From contig RCAB01000121.1 in assembly GCA_003640385.1 (NCBI GenBank), positions 1-64,000 on the forward strand: DNA of 64,000 bases. The letters are read 5' to 3'. The first letter of the stretch is position 1. Every line of letters starts with the position of its first letter. Below the pieces are notes generated by a model, which was not told the origin of the DNA, ran no database searches, and was given only the letters and a program-made list of their open reading frames with translations. Of the stretch, positions 13,033 to 24,903 are shown piece after piece. Source of the stretch: Setaria digitata. Lineage: Eukaryota; Nematoda; Chromadorea; Rhabditida; Setariidae. The position numbers were made by a program, and so were the translations under genes.

Positions 13033-15005
13033 TGTTCCTTCGTTTCTGAGCTGTCACCTATTATCATAGGTTGTTAAAGAAAAGTAAAAAGGTATTCTTT
13101 GTTAAGAAAGGATAAGCTATCCCAATCATTAATCATAATTTAGCTTCCTATTTGATGAAAATTCATCCTGATAAAACTTATGACCTGTTCCAGCTACTTG
13201 GATTCGAGTATCGGAAGAAAAAAGCCTTAAAAAAGTGTGTCTCAAAAACAGAAAAAAAAGCCAAGAAAAAAAATACACAGGAGCTATGAAGAGCAGATGA
13301 GTCTTTTAGCCTATTCATAAACAGTTGAAGCATGAGATCTCATCCTATTTCAGTATTTTAACTTCCCTTCTGAAACTTATTTTCTTTTATAACATAAATG
13401 ACAAGTGCTGAATGTATGATTTGTCATGTAATTTGTCAAGGAAAACTCGTTTTCTCATCAGCCGTAATTGAATATTTTCGACTCTGTCACTCTCCGATAC
13501 AAATCTTTTTCTGATCTCAATTTTTCACTCTCGAACACAATTCTTTTTCTCTTTGTTTTTCCTCCTTTTGAAGGAGAGAAAGAGCACGCATTGCCCAGTT
13601 CCTTTTTTCATTCCCAATTTACATTACTTCTCGACCTCATCTTAACTAATTTTCTGGAATAATTCTTTTATCATCCTTCTTTTCTAATTTACATTCAGTT
13701 ACTCAATTTGCTCTTTCTTTCGATGAACTTGACAAGATTCAGTCTTGAAGGAATTGACATTTCTCTAATAGTATATCAGTAGTATGACATATCACCGTTA
13801 ATACTCAGAGTGATAAGAAGAAAAGAAATGATTAGACTAGTTTTTTTTTTTTTTTTTTTTTTTGTCACTTGCAAAACAGAACACTATCATAGCCAAGACA
13901 GTAATTAATTAGGCAAACAGAAAATGACTTGAACCTCTCAATCATTTCCAAGCATTCCCACTGTCATATGAAGCACAAACGAAATGAATATATCGATTCT
14001 GAACGAATCCAAAAATTATTGTAGCCTTAAAAAAAGAAAAAAGAAAAAAGAACTTACTTCCATATGACTTACATGGAATCTTATTCTCACAATAGTGATT
14101 ATACAATCAAAAAAATGACGAATGAAGTTGTAAATTGCAAGTGACTTTATGAATTCTATTCACTGATTTATATCTTTTTTTCATTCATTCTTTCCGATTA
14201 AAAAAAAAAACAAGAAGAAATTGAAAGATTTTGAACAATACGACAGAAATATTATCAAAACTCAGAATCAAATTGTCAGAAAAAAGGAATCCTAAAATGA
14301 CAAAAGTATTCCGGAAACAACCCTTTTTTTTCCTCAATTAACGAACATTTCAATCCGGAAACGACCATCTTCTCTTATAAACAGCTCTCATACGTAAAAC
14401 GTGTAAAGTGTAGTGTTGTTTTTCGCACTTAATATCCTGAATTTAGACACATTTATTATAACTCATAATGAATTTCGATTAAGTCAAAAAACTCGTTTAA
14501 TTCAGATTAATGCATCAGAAGAGAGAGAGAGAGAAGCAATAAAATGTGATAAAATTAACAAAATAATGGCAAATATTAGAGAGTGTCAAACTTCACGAAT
14601 TAGTTAATGGCAAGTAATCAGAATTAGAATAGGAATACTTTTAGCTTCCTTTTTCTCCTGCAAAATTTAAAAGCAAAAATTATTTTTCGAAATATTCCCA
14701 ACTGACAAAATAAAAATAATTATATTAGAAAGAAATATAAAAGTTTTTTAATTACTGTACCGAACAGGCAAACATTGTATGGATATTCTATTAGATACTC
14801 CACTAAAAGTTTTTCTGATTCTGCTGTCACACCTCAAATTAATTAAAATTCTTACCAGCAAAACTTCCAATTAATTCCAAGTAGTTTCATCGGGTCGTTC
14901 ATTTTCATTTCGCTCCTCTCTCTCAATCAGCCTTGCTGTGATTATCAGTGCTTAGTACTGGTTGTGTCGTGTGATAAGGGATAATTTCAGGTGTGTTACG
15001 AATAT

Positions 15006-16781
15006 ATGTACCTATTATGGTTAATGTGGTGTTCCATGTTAACTGTCCCTGCAGGTATTGATAATTTGGTTCATTTTCCACGTGGATAAGTTTAGTATTA
15101 GGGCGTTCCCCGATATTAACTCTCGACTCATCCACAGCTTGGCCTAATTTTTCGAAATGCCTTGTATGAGCTGTAGCGAAATTGTAGCTGAGATTAAGTT
15201 TTTAGCTGGATACTTTAAATTTGAATGGTTACGTGAAGTTTTATCTTCAGGATCAGTGGCATTGCTGTGTCGTAACTGCGGGCATGAGATCGTCGAAGGA
15301 TCAACACTTAGCAATGAGAGGAGTGTAAAAGCAATACGTTCATACAATATGACCATTTTAGGTCGCAATCAACTTGTTCAAGTCTTCGAAAATGCTGTCC
15401 GTACGTTTAATTCTTTCTTCTCTTGCATATTTGTTTATCTATAAATTGAGCAAATTTCATCATAATTCTGTGTACATCCCACATACATCATTCCTTATCA
15501 ATATTAATGGATATTTTCTGTCGGTAGTTTAATAGTTCCAAACTGCTATTTTAGCATATTTCTAATGATTAGAATGGATCATCCTGAGAATTGGTCGTAA
15601 TGTACATGGTATGGATGCGGAAGATCGGTGTTTAGCCCAAGATTCTTTTTTAAGTTTCATAGTACTATAAAGGAATAAGGGAGCTCTTTCAAATTCCATT
15701 TATGTTCCACTGGCATTTGGCTCTTCAGCATATAGGGAAAATGCTTTACGATTCTCCGATTTGTTAAGTAAATATGCTGTGTTCCTTATGTTAGTTATGT
15801 CAGGTATTACTTTTTAGTATTTAATTTGTTTGCAGCGGAGAAGTTCGATGTGATAACTGCTTCAGCTGCTGAATTGAAGCTTGCAGGTAAGGTAAGCAAA
15901 CCCGGAGATTCTTTTCCTGCATTTCTATGCCGATTGGTTCTTTAGAAATGTAAAGAAGAATACCTAACGATTGTTTAACTTGTTTGACATATATGGACTT
16001 TAATCCTCTAAATGTTTTACCGGCTGCTGATTATTTAGCAAGTTGATATGGACCACAAAATATTGAAATACGAATGAAATCTAGCTTCTCAACACATGAA
16101 TCTCTAATTAAACAAATTAGAATTCTAATTAAACAGTGTTTAATTTTGTTGCTTTTCCTACCATCTTCTGTGGCAGTTAATTTTAATGTTAAGTTGAAAA
16201 GAATACCGTAAAGTGCAAAAGAACTATTTTGTAAATTTTTGTTTTTGAGACTCTTCAGTAATTTTTGAAGTTATTCCCATGCTACATATGAATAATCAAT
16301 TACTAATTCTTTTATTTGGTTAAGCGCTAACTTTGAAGGAAAATAAATATGCTGCTTTTCAGTCTTACCTGGCAGATACTTGGTTCCCGAATTATGAGTG
16401 GACCGTTTGTGTTTGCCCCAACTGCGGTTATCATTTGGGATGGTATCACTCCTGATTCTTTTCTTTTATTGGCAGAAAATTTGCTTTAAAATATGTTGAT
16501 ATGTTAATCCTTTAGAAAACAGTTTTTTTTTTTATTTTAGGTATTTTCAGTCGGGTAATATTCAGGCCAAGTTGCAGAAATCGTTCTTTGGGCTTGTGTT
16601 GGATTATTTAATCAGTGAAGAATGTAAGATTAAAATATATCCATTTTGCAACATTACTGTTTTCTTCGAAAAGGATGCCATAGTCTGAGCTTGAAAAATA
16701 GGTAATTTTCTGCATTTGTAAAATTGTGCTCTGTTTTTGCTTTTTTTTTCAGATGTTGATTTGTTGACATGGGTGCCATAA
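15006..16781 (+). CDS. Secreted CULT-domain protein (cereblon thalidomide-binding fold), 163 aa
   Basis: The CULT domain is the zinc-bound beta-tent fold of cereblon that binds glutarimides; small secreted CULT proteins of unknown function are known in animals. Exons 15006-15054, 15206-15400, 15836-15891, 16363-16442, 16541-16623 and 16753-16781 join in phase. Exon 1 encodes a signal peptide (MYLLWLMWCSMLTVPA) and lies 15 bases after a TTTCAG acceptor suited to spliced-leader addition. Zinc ligands are C38/C41 (CRNC) and C118/C121 (CPNC). The three tryptophans of the aromatic cage are all present: W107 and W113 (TWFPNYEW) and W127 (HLGW). The C-terminus keeps the FFGL strand motif. There is no Lon domain and no DDB1-binding region, so it is not a ubiquitin-ligase receptor. 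An in-frame Met at 15157 would give a signal-less form, but the phase-matched signal exon and TTTTTAG acceptor make secretion more likely. Confidence 0.88.
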
Positions 16782-17933
16782 TTTTCCCGATTGATGTGTG
16801 ACATCAGCCATTTTTCGTTGTGAGCTATAGTTTCATGAAGTTAATTTTGCATTATGGCTCATTATTAGATCTGAATATGATAATCCATAAATTTTTTTGT
16901 GTGTACGAAATTACATTCTTTGTGTATTCAAATGTTTTAATAATATGATAAAGTAAACGTTCTATTTCATAGTAATGCAAGAACATTTTTCGAGGTATAA
17001 TAAAAAAGTTTTGTCACATTTTCTGAGATGTGAAGTGTTACCCTTTCAAAATTCTACAATTTTCGAAGTAGTTCTGAAATTATTTGGTACCGTATTTTCG
17101 GATTTTTCCTATTACGGCTTTTATGTAAGTTCATCAGCTATGTGCAGACTCAGCATTTGCCCTCGAAAACATCTAAACACCACTGTTTTACTGCTTCCAT
17201 CACTGACTTCCCTGGTTGATTTTCTTTTTTCTTAAGAATAGTTTTAGAGGTTGTAATTAATAAAACAGGAGCAGAATTGATTTGGGATGAATTGAAGATT
17301 GCTTTATTTCCATGTCATTCACTATTCTTGATCATTTTTTGAGCACCGAACCTGCAACAGTTGTGATTATTTGGGCATTTAACGGATGAAAGTATGTATC
17401 CGCATTGAACATAATAAATATTTTCTTTTTAATTCATCAGCATAATCATAAATATTTCTTTCTATGCAGTAAAAAGATGCGAATGATACTGAAGAGTGAA
17501 CGAATTGTCAGAATGAATTTTGCACTGCCGAGGTAGCATTAAAGTTCAAACGATGGATATTTGATTTTACTTGATGCTGTCATCTTGGTGATGCAAAATT
17601 TCCTGTGGTAATTCATTTCTTTGTGATAATATCCATGAGTTCATTTTCCACGGTATGTTGTGGAAGAATTTGTGTGGTGACGAATGATCAGCAATGAGAA
17701 AAAAAGTGACTGAAAGTAAATTTTCTTATGAATTGAAAGCATTTTTTCATCTCGTAAATATCGCAAAGAGAAGAATACCCTGTGGGTCACCTATTTCTAC
17801 TTGTAAATGTTGGTCATCTTTGTTTTCGTGAATTTTATCGCATCAACCCAAATTGTCTACTTGTCAACTTCATATAATTGATAAAGTAAGTTTTGATTAA
17901 AAATTGAAAAATCATCTCAGTTTTTTGTGCTCA
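16782..17933. other. Intergenic region after the CULT gene
   Basis: About 1.15 kb holding the CULT 3' UTR and presumably the promoter of the next gene. The spacing is long for an operon. A TCTCAG acceptor ends at 17920, just before the next start codon. I see no other coding signal. Confidence 0.5.
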
Positions 17934-19713
17934 ATGTGTCGTTATCTGACCGTACTTACTAATTTTGGCATTATATTTATCGTTATTATTTCTGCTTATC
18001 CTTTTCCAACTTTTATTACCTCAATAAATGTGAGTGATATATCCTACCTTTTTTCCTTTTTTTTTAGAAATTTTCCAACCTTTTAAAAGCATCTTGCTTG
18101 TGCATACTTTAGATAGTAATACAGCAGTTTGTCATCGGATCGATAATAGTGATGGCCTTGATCTGGTCATTAAAATTTTTTGAAATTTCAAATTATGAAA
18201 GACTGACTGACTGCCTGTTTCAATTATCCACTGCAAATATTGCACAAGGTATAGTGAGAACTAGTTACTGGAAAGAAGCCCATCATTTCTATTTCCACTG
18301 ATCTTTGATTTGAATTCTATCATACCGAATTTTCAAGACAAAAAAAATTTTCACGGTCATTTTTGATGTTGAAAAATCATTCTTTTTTACTATAATAACT
18401 GCATATTAGCAATCTAATAATTCAACAATTTCGCCAAATCTATTTTAAAAAAGAAAAAGTCTCAAATATAACAAAATTTTTGGATTAGTCTGAATTTTTA
18501 ATATTTATTTCCAAATAAGCTTTAACAAATTTAGGCACGGACCGGTGAACGAAAACTTAAAAATTTGACGGTGATTGATAAGCCTGAATCAGTAGGTCGA
18601 ATTCGATTATATCTAACAGCGGCGCATGCTCGGTATATTTATTTGTTGCTAAAAAAAAAATTCCATTTCCTTTCCTAATTATTACTCTGTTACTTATCGA
18701 CTAGGAATTCAACAAACTTTAGCACTATGAAATCACAACGAAGAAACAAAAAGAAAAAGGCTTATCAGCCAAATTTCGTTATTTCAGTACTGTTAACAAA
18801 AACATCGATTTGAAAGTTATCACTCATTGCTAGAACGGTATGATTCATGTGGCCAGTGATATCAGCCAGCATAATGAAACAACTTTTCTTTAGCTTGATT
18901 AAGGTTTCTGGATAAGATATTCCCCGTGGAAGATAATGATTAGCTCTACTGTATGAATTGTAACATTTTGAAACGAATTTTTTGAGAATAATTTTTAAAT
19001 CAATTAAAAAATGACTAATTTCTGTCACTGTTCAGGTCAAGAAATCTTAAGTTTAAGATTTATCATTTACGGGCACGCTGGACCGAACCGACATTCTGGA
19101 ATGATAATTTTGATCAATCAGCTCGATTCTATAACTTAGAATGCGCTGTGCAAGACAATAAAACTAAAGAGGTTGAAATAGTTAATAATATTTACTCAGC
19201 ACTGCACATGATAATCTTTTTCAAGGACACATATTTCCTGATTAAAGAAAAAGAGAGGGAAAAAAACTGTTTTGATAATTATTGAATTCAAACAGTAAAT
19301 TTTACATCAATATAGATTCAATTATAAGATCTGGAAATACCTCATGAACATATATATATATATATATATGTATGTAAAATAATTTCGAATGTAATTTTAA
19401 ATAGTTGTGACACGTATGTATCACAGCTGAGTTCTAAACAAGTGAATAAAAACTTTTTCGACAAAATTAAAACAAATTAGAAACGGAAATTCCTACATTT
19501 GATGGTCAATTGGACGTTCAATGGATATGATGAGAAATTTCGACTACCAGAAAGAAATTTATTACTGAGATGCCGTATTTCGGCAATTAATAGTAAAAAG
19601 ATTCGTTCGCAATGGACTAATACAAGGATTGTCTATATAGGCAAAAAGGTTAATTTTTTCAAGTATAGCTGAGTTAATTATATAAAGTATTTTTTTTTTT
19701 TTAGTATTACTGA
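17934..19713 (+). CDS. Unrecognised membrane protein, about 211 aa
   Basis: I do not recognise the family. Exons 17934-18029, 18125-18253, 18535-18632, 19036-19171, 19481-19648 and 19705-19713 join in phase with GT-AG borders; the fourth could instead end at 19180, adding three residues. A TCTCAG acceptor 14 bases before the ATG suits trans-splicing. Residues 5-28 (LTVLTNFGIIFIVIIS) and 33-51 (FVIGSIIVMALIWSLKFF) are hydrophobic, so it may have two membrane segments or a signal anchor plus one. The remaining roughly 150 residues are polar, with N-glycosylation sequons NLT, NKT and NWT and a tryptophan-rich stretch (RARWTEPTFWNDNFDQ). Each exon is open in only the frame used, and splice phases agree at every junction, which argues strongly for a real gene. 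It converges on the 20356-21815 gene. Confidence 0.62.
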
Positions 19714-19780
19714 AATTATCTGCAAGTTAATGACAAAGAATTGAATACTCATTTATGAGAAAGGAGAAGAATAATTTAGG

Positions 19781-20086
19781 AAAATTAAAAGAAGGAAATC
19801 CTGATTAATCGGAATTGGAAAATTCACCAAAAATTTTAGAATTTGATTTCTTTCCCATCACATAAGAATGGATAATTCGAATAATTATATGAAAATTTTT
19901 AACTATTATTAACTGAGTTCTGAAGTATTTACAAAAATTAAAAGAAGGAAATCCTGATTAATCGGAATTGGAAAATTCACCAAAAATTTTAGAATTTGAT
20001 TTCTTTCCCATCACATAAGAATGGATAATTCGAATAATTATATGAAAATTTTTAACTATTATTAACTGAGTTCTGAAGTATTTACA
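19781..20086. repeat. 153-bp tandem duplication, two near-identical copies
   Basis: Two adjacent copies with period 153 starting AAAATTAAAAGAAGG, apparently identical. They lie between the 3' ends of two convergent genes. The duplication is recent or is an assembly error similar to the single-N joins elsewhere, though no N is present here. Confidence 0.85.
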
Positions 20087-20355
20087 AAGTGATAAATTCC
20101 TGGGCATTGCAGTAATTCTAGTGTAAGTGCTTCAAAACTTTGCTAATCAAATAAACTAGTACATAATAGCAATTCAACAACTGTTGCTTTATAAAGGAGT
20201 TCAAAATTTGAATTTATCATTCAGTATATTTGCCAGTATTAACCAATCTCCTAGTAATTATTAGTACTAGTCTATCCAGTTAGAAATAGCTACTTTTGTG
20301 GATATATTATTAACAAATGATTTCTCAACAGTAATTTTAATAAGAATTAAGACAA

Positions 20356-20760
20356 CTAATTTCGAAGGGACTGTAGTATTAATATGGAATGACTCGGACT
20401 TAAAAACTTGTGCTCCATAGCACTCCTCTGGATAAAGAATGTGATAAAAAGTGTAACAAGGGATGCAGTAAGCAAGAAAACTATGATAGCACAATATAAA
20501 CGACTATATAGACTGTTATTATCAGTTGTAATATTATGTTCTTCATCTTCATTGAATATCCGTATCGTGACAAGTTTCAGGTCTGAATGCAGTAGCATTG
20601 ATAATAAGTGTTCTCTCGACTGGATCACTTTACCGACGATGTTCAAATCAAGGTGATTCGCTGAAAGTTCTGAAAATTAGAGAGATCTAAAACAAATTTA
20701 AAAAAAAAACACTACACCTGCTCATCTCACTCTCACTCTTTGCTATTTAAGAACTGATGT

Positions 20761-20791
<31 letters not shown>

Positions 20792-21815
20792 CACCTGTAT
20801 CACTTATTGATAATGAATAAATTTTTAAATAAAGAAATTTTAAGAAAATTTTTAATATATGCTCTTAATTTTATGAACTCTCACGTTAGAAATTTTTTTA
20901 AGCAATTTCTTGAGTACAAAAAAAAAATTTCTGTTTCATTTTTTTTTTTCTAAACCAGTTTCCTGAATACAATCAGTAAATTCTCGACAATGTAAGCATC
21001 ATTTTTGTCTTGAATAATTTCAATTCTGTAGTTATCTGCTGCTATATATAATTTATTTCTTGGGCATTAATAAACTATACATAATGAAATTGATCTTATA
21101 CCATAATGTTATAGTCTTAGAGTTATAGTTAATTAGAAGTACTCAGCTTATCAAATAACAAAAATGATAACCTTGCAGAGATGTGATACAGGTAGCATTC
21201 TTGAGGACAAGAAATGTGATAAAATTAGTAGGTGTACCACAGAAAATAGTACCAACCAAGACATTCTTCATTTCTATCGTACTATTCAGATTACACTGAA
21301 TAGCGGTAGCACACTCTTCATTGATCCATCGGGCTAGTGCTGTACGAACTGCACTAACATTTATTTCGACAACTGATCGACAATCGAAAAATTCAACATA
21401 AATCCATTTCGTACCGTTTTTAATGTCATTTTCAATGTGCTTAAAAATGATTGAAGTAGAGTGGTGCATTCCAACGGTCAATGAAGATTCGATCTTTACC
21501 TGTTTGATTGCTGACAGAAGCATTAAGGTAAGAAAATTCCCAGTCAAATATACGGTAATTACATTACCTGATATGATTAAATGGTTCGATATTGCTTACT
21601 ATCCTACTGTTGTTAAATTAGATAAGACTAGACTAGTAGAGTTTGAGAAAGTGAAAGTGCATTTTACACTGTTTAATAATTCATTTAACGGAATTAAAGC
21701 GAATTCCAAACTTTAATTCGAATTGGAAATTGTTCAGAAAACAGACCTGAATAGCTGTTGCCTCAACATTCATTAAGCATAACCAGCTGAAGGTAAGGAA
21801 AACGATTATACGCAT
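20356..21815 (-). CDS. Unrecognised single-pass type I membrane protein, 233 aa
   Basis: I do not recognise the family. Three exons, 21815-21747, 21499-21172 and 20660-20356, join in phase. The first encodes a signal peptide (MRIIVFLTFSWLCLMNVEA). The ectodomain of about 165 residues carries five N-glycosylation sequons (NGT, NVS, NST, NAT, NIT) and several cysteines (FFDCRSVV, NEECATAIQC, TIFCG, NATC). One transmembrane helix (LYCAIIVFLLTASLVTLFIT) is followed by a 24-residue cytoplasmic tail ending SILILQSLRN. The topology is that of a small cell-surface glycoprotein. The opposite strand is also open across part of the second exon, but the minus frame connects cleanly through both introns and yields a coherent signal-ectodomain-TM-tail protein. 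Confidence 0.68.
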
Positions 21816-22955
21816 GAAAAAGTGAATGTAGGGAAGGAAGAAATTTGGAATAGAAAAGGAAGTATCACGCCTATTAACTGTTCGATGTATAAAGGACGCG
21901 CATTGTAACATATTTTATGAAGAGGTGGTGAAGATAGTTGCATTAGTAGTGGCAATACCGAAGAGGACAATGTTATATCAATTGCGATTATCTTTTGATT
22001 GGCAGATAACATACCACTTTAATGCTAATTACCCTTTCCTTTTCCATTTGCATGCAAACTAACCACTTAAACCTGTCCTCATGTTTCCTTTTCACCAAAA
22101 ATCTAGTTAATTATCACAACTGATATGTTTAGTCAATTTTAATTTTATGCATTTCAATACTTACATAATGGCATCACTAACTGAAACAGAAAATTAACAA
22201 ATGTCATAGATTTGAATGATCAAGTTTTACACTGAAAGAGGACTATTGTCAATTTCTTGAAGATGCTGTACTGTAAATTATAAAATCACTCTTTTGCTGA
22301 AAGAGATGACACTAAGTAAACATTATCAATTTTCTGAAGATATGTGCTAAAAACAACAATTTTTAAAAAGGAAATGTATAAATTCAGACATATAATATGG
22401 AAGGCTTAAAAATGAGTAGGATTTTGCAAAGTGTCCTCCCTCAGAATTTTAAACAAAAATGTAACCCTGTTGTCAGAATAACTCACCACGTGAAAAACCG
22501 ATGATCATATTGTACTCCAGAGCATTTTAAAAAGAAAAGAAATCAACATTTTAAGATGGGCTTGTATGATAAATTGATAATGGACTTGTGTGATAAATTC
22601 ATTGCAAAAAAAAGCCAGTGGTTTAAAGCATTGAATTCATCTATTCGTTGTCAGCGCGTGAGCGTGTACTGATGACAGCAGTAGATACCAGAAAAGGAGA
22701 TAACGTTTATATAATCCCAAAAATTTTAGTATTTGAGAAAAAAATCCAACTATCAGGGTCAGCAATAATATCAATCTTTATACATAACCTACACAAACAC
22801 TGTAAATTAATTGGAATATTAAAAACCAAAACACATATCAAAGATATGGTTCAAATCTGTAAGACAAACATCTGTTATTTCTATCTTCACTACAGTTAAA
22901 TCATTTGGTTCAAACCATTTTGGACAATAAATAATAGAGCACCAATCTTGGTAAC
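21816..22955. other. Intergenic region with no supported gene
   Basis: About 1.1 kb between two minus-strand genes. It should hold the 3' UTR of the mitochondrial candidate gene and the promoter of the type I membrane protein. Short open frames here have no partner exons. Confidence 0.5.
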
Positions 22956-24181
22956 TTAATCCTTCCACTTTCTCAACCCAAATCCATAGTCTTTCCAATA
23001 GGAAGTTGGCCAACGATTTGCACGATTTGTTTCAAATGGTGCTGGATAATCCTGAAGAAATAAAGGAACTATTATTAAATAAATAATTACTTTTTCCAAG
23101 TTTCTGACCGAGTCCAAACAAGACCTTTTAAAATAAAAGATCAGGAAAAAATTGGCTAGAAACCTATTAATCCAAAATTATGCTTGAAACCAATTTTTTT
23201 TCAAAACTAACTTCAGGCGGTCTCCATTCTACAACAATCGGATCATCAGGACGCACGACGTGATAATATTTCCGATAATAAGGCATAGCTAGAAATCCCC
23301 AATAATAAAATAGTTATGGTGAAGCAAATGGTGGTTTAGAAAAGTTTTACAATTAACTGAGATATTAACGACCGGAACAGTCCTAAAATCTGGGCGCCTA
23401 ATTTGTAATTTTTAATGAAGTTCAGTTTTTGCAGGAAAGTGGCTACCAAATTTATTTATAGCAAGTACCAAACTGATTTGAAAAAAAAAGCAACATATGG
23501 AAAGGAGTTACTTTGTATTTTACTCTCAGTTTCTCTGCCTTTTCTCTGAGAAAATCGTTGGAACTGTCAAGCTACCGAGGACAATAAAAGCCGTCAAAAT
23601 ATACTTGAAATATCGAATGAAATACTTACAGTTATATCCCGCACCATATTTGAAGATATCGTAAAAGACAATCACGGTCGTCGGAATGAAACAAAATACA
23701 ATACCAACAAACTGAAAAAACCTGAATGAAGGAAGCAATTTTGAATTATAGAGGCAAAGAAATCACCTTTTTGCCTAACAAGAATTAGAAGTGAACAAAA
23801 AAGATGTAACACACATGGAAGAAAGTAGCAACTAGACTACAGTTATGAAAAACCATGTGTGAAATATTGCCCCTCATACATCAGGAGGATTCTCCACAAC
23901 TATCTTCTCCTCATACAATCAAACCTTTCATTTAGATTAAACTCTGTTGCGGATACGTGTGAATATCCCGAGTATATCATTCAACTGACAAAAACAGAAG
24001 TAATCATCGAGTTAATTACTCAATCATTTGAGTTAATTTAATAGCAATATTTGCACCTATTTCCTTCTCTTTTTTTTTTTAATCAAAAATAAAATTTTAC
24101 ATGTACGGGCCAATTATTCCATAACCAGCGGGGATACGAACGTGCGACACGTGTTATCCGTATCCATCTTGATGCTACCAT
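22956..24181 (-). CDS. Small probable mitochondrial inner-membrane protein, 111 aa
   Basis: Four exons, 24181-24101, 23711-23630, 23288-23212 and 23051-22956, join in phase. The N-terminus is rich in Arg and Trp with no acidic residue (MVASRWIRITRVARSYPRW), as in a mitochondrial presequence. One hydrophobic helix follows (FVGIVFCFIPTTVIVFYDIF), then a basic, aromatic C-terminal half rich in Tyr, Trp and Pro, ending WPTSYWKDYGFGLRKWKD. Size and layout (presequence, one TM, basic aromatic tail) resemble accessory subunits of respiratory complex I such as the B5/SGDH type, but I cannot align it with certainty. A TTCAG acceptor sits two bases before the ATG, ideal for trans-splicing. It is divergently arranged with the ORP gene. 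Confidence 0.65.
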
Positions 24182-24903
24182 TCCTGAAGCATATCACTCC
24201 CTATTAATGTTCACAACAACAGCAAACGAGAAGAGTAAACTAAATGAGACTGCAACGTTAGCTCACGTCCCAGTCACGTGAAACACGTTCCACTACCACA
24301 TCTACCGACGAAGTTTCCTAGGAAGAAAAGAGAAGCTAGATGATTCACTAATTATCGATATCTTACATATTTCACAGTCTCAAATCTAGTACTCAGCTGC
24401 AAATTTCTCTTGTAACTCTCTCGTTTTCCCTTCCTCACTCACCCACTACTGTGTTCTTTCAGACTCCTTCATATACTATTTCACCAATCCTAACACTCTT
24501 TGTACCTTTCTATCTTGTCAATAGTACATCCTGATCCTGACTTCTCTCTTCCCAGAGAGGAACACTACCAAGAGCGCAGACATCCAGAAACTGTCGAAAC
24601 AAATCACCGGGCCATATGCATATGCCACGGTCAGTGAAATTGAATGTTTCCTTTCGGGAGATCTAGGAGAAGCCGAGAGCGAGACGGAGGTAGAAGGAGG
24701 CGGGGGAGAAGGTGTTCGGCACGTGTAATTGACGTGGGTACGTCAGGAAGTTAAGTGTCGCCAGGAGGTTGTCATTTTCTCTTTCTTTTAAGCGGAGAAA
24801 AAAAGCGGTATCATTTCAGGAGATTCAGCTAACCCATTCTTATATGATCCTTCAAAAAAGCATCTAATCCGGTTATTAACTCAATTTCTTACAATTTCCC
24901 CGA
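24182..24903. promoter_or_regulatory. Probable bidirectional promoter between the mitochondrial and ORP genes
   Basis: 722 bases separate two start codons pointing away from each other. The region is less AT-rich than its surroundings and carries E-boxes CACGTG at 24275-24280 and 24720-24725, CRE-like ACGTCA/TGACGTGG motifs around 24731-24748, and a CATATGCATATG palindrome near 24613-24625. Regulation is inferred from position and motifs only. Confidence 0.45.

Larger units (their letters stand above)
7344..15005. other. Gene-poor interval between the EGF/LamG gene and the CULT gene
   Basis: About 7.7 kb with no gene I can support end to end. It contains many A/T homopolymers, a TA/TG microsatellite near 8146-8166, a possible exon block at 8600-9300, an AT palindrome at 11321-11396, a richer-GC stretch at about 11,900-12,700 with a DR1 site, and a 40-bp tandem duplication at 12953-13032. 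The first part must include the promoter of the leftward EGF/LamG gene. Short open frames here lack splice-consistent partners. Confidence 0.6.

Noticed and set aside
14923..15135. Minus-strand open frame opposite the CULT signal exon
   Set aside because: Shadow of the plus-strand gene, with no support from splice sites or similarity.
15157..15205. Met at 15157 as the CULT protein start
   Set aside because: Possible, but it gives no signal peptide; the upstream signal exon joins in phase to a better acceptor, as in known secreted CULT proteins.
21603..21711. Minus-strand open stretch LEFALIPLNELLNS, considered as an extra exon of the type I gene
   Set aside because: No acceptor and donor keep phase with the exons on either side, while skipping it joins the signal exon to the ectodomain in phase.
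21423..21716. Plus-strand open frame of about 97 codons
   Set aside because: It overlaps the minus-strand type I membrane gene, whose frame connects through two introns and gives a coherent protein; the plus frame does not.
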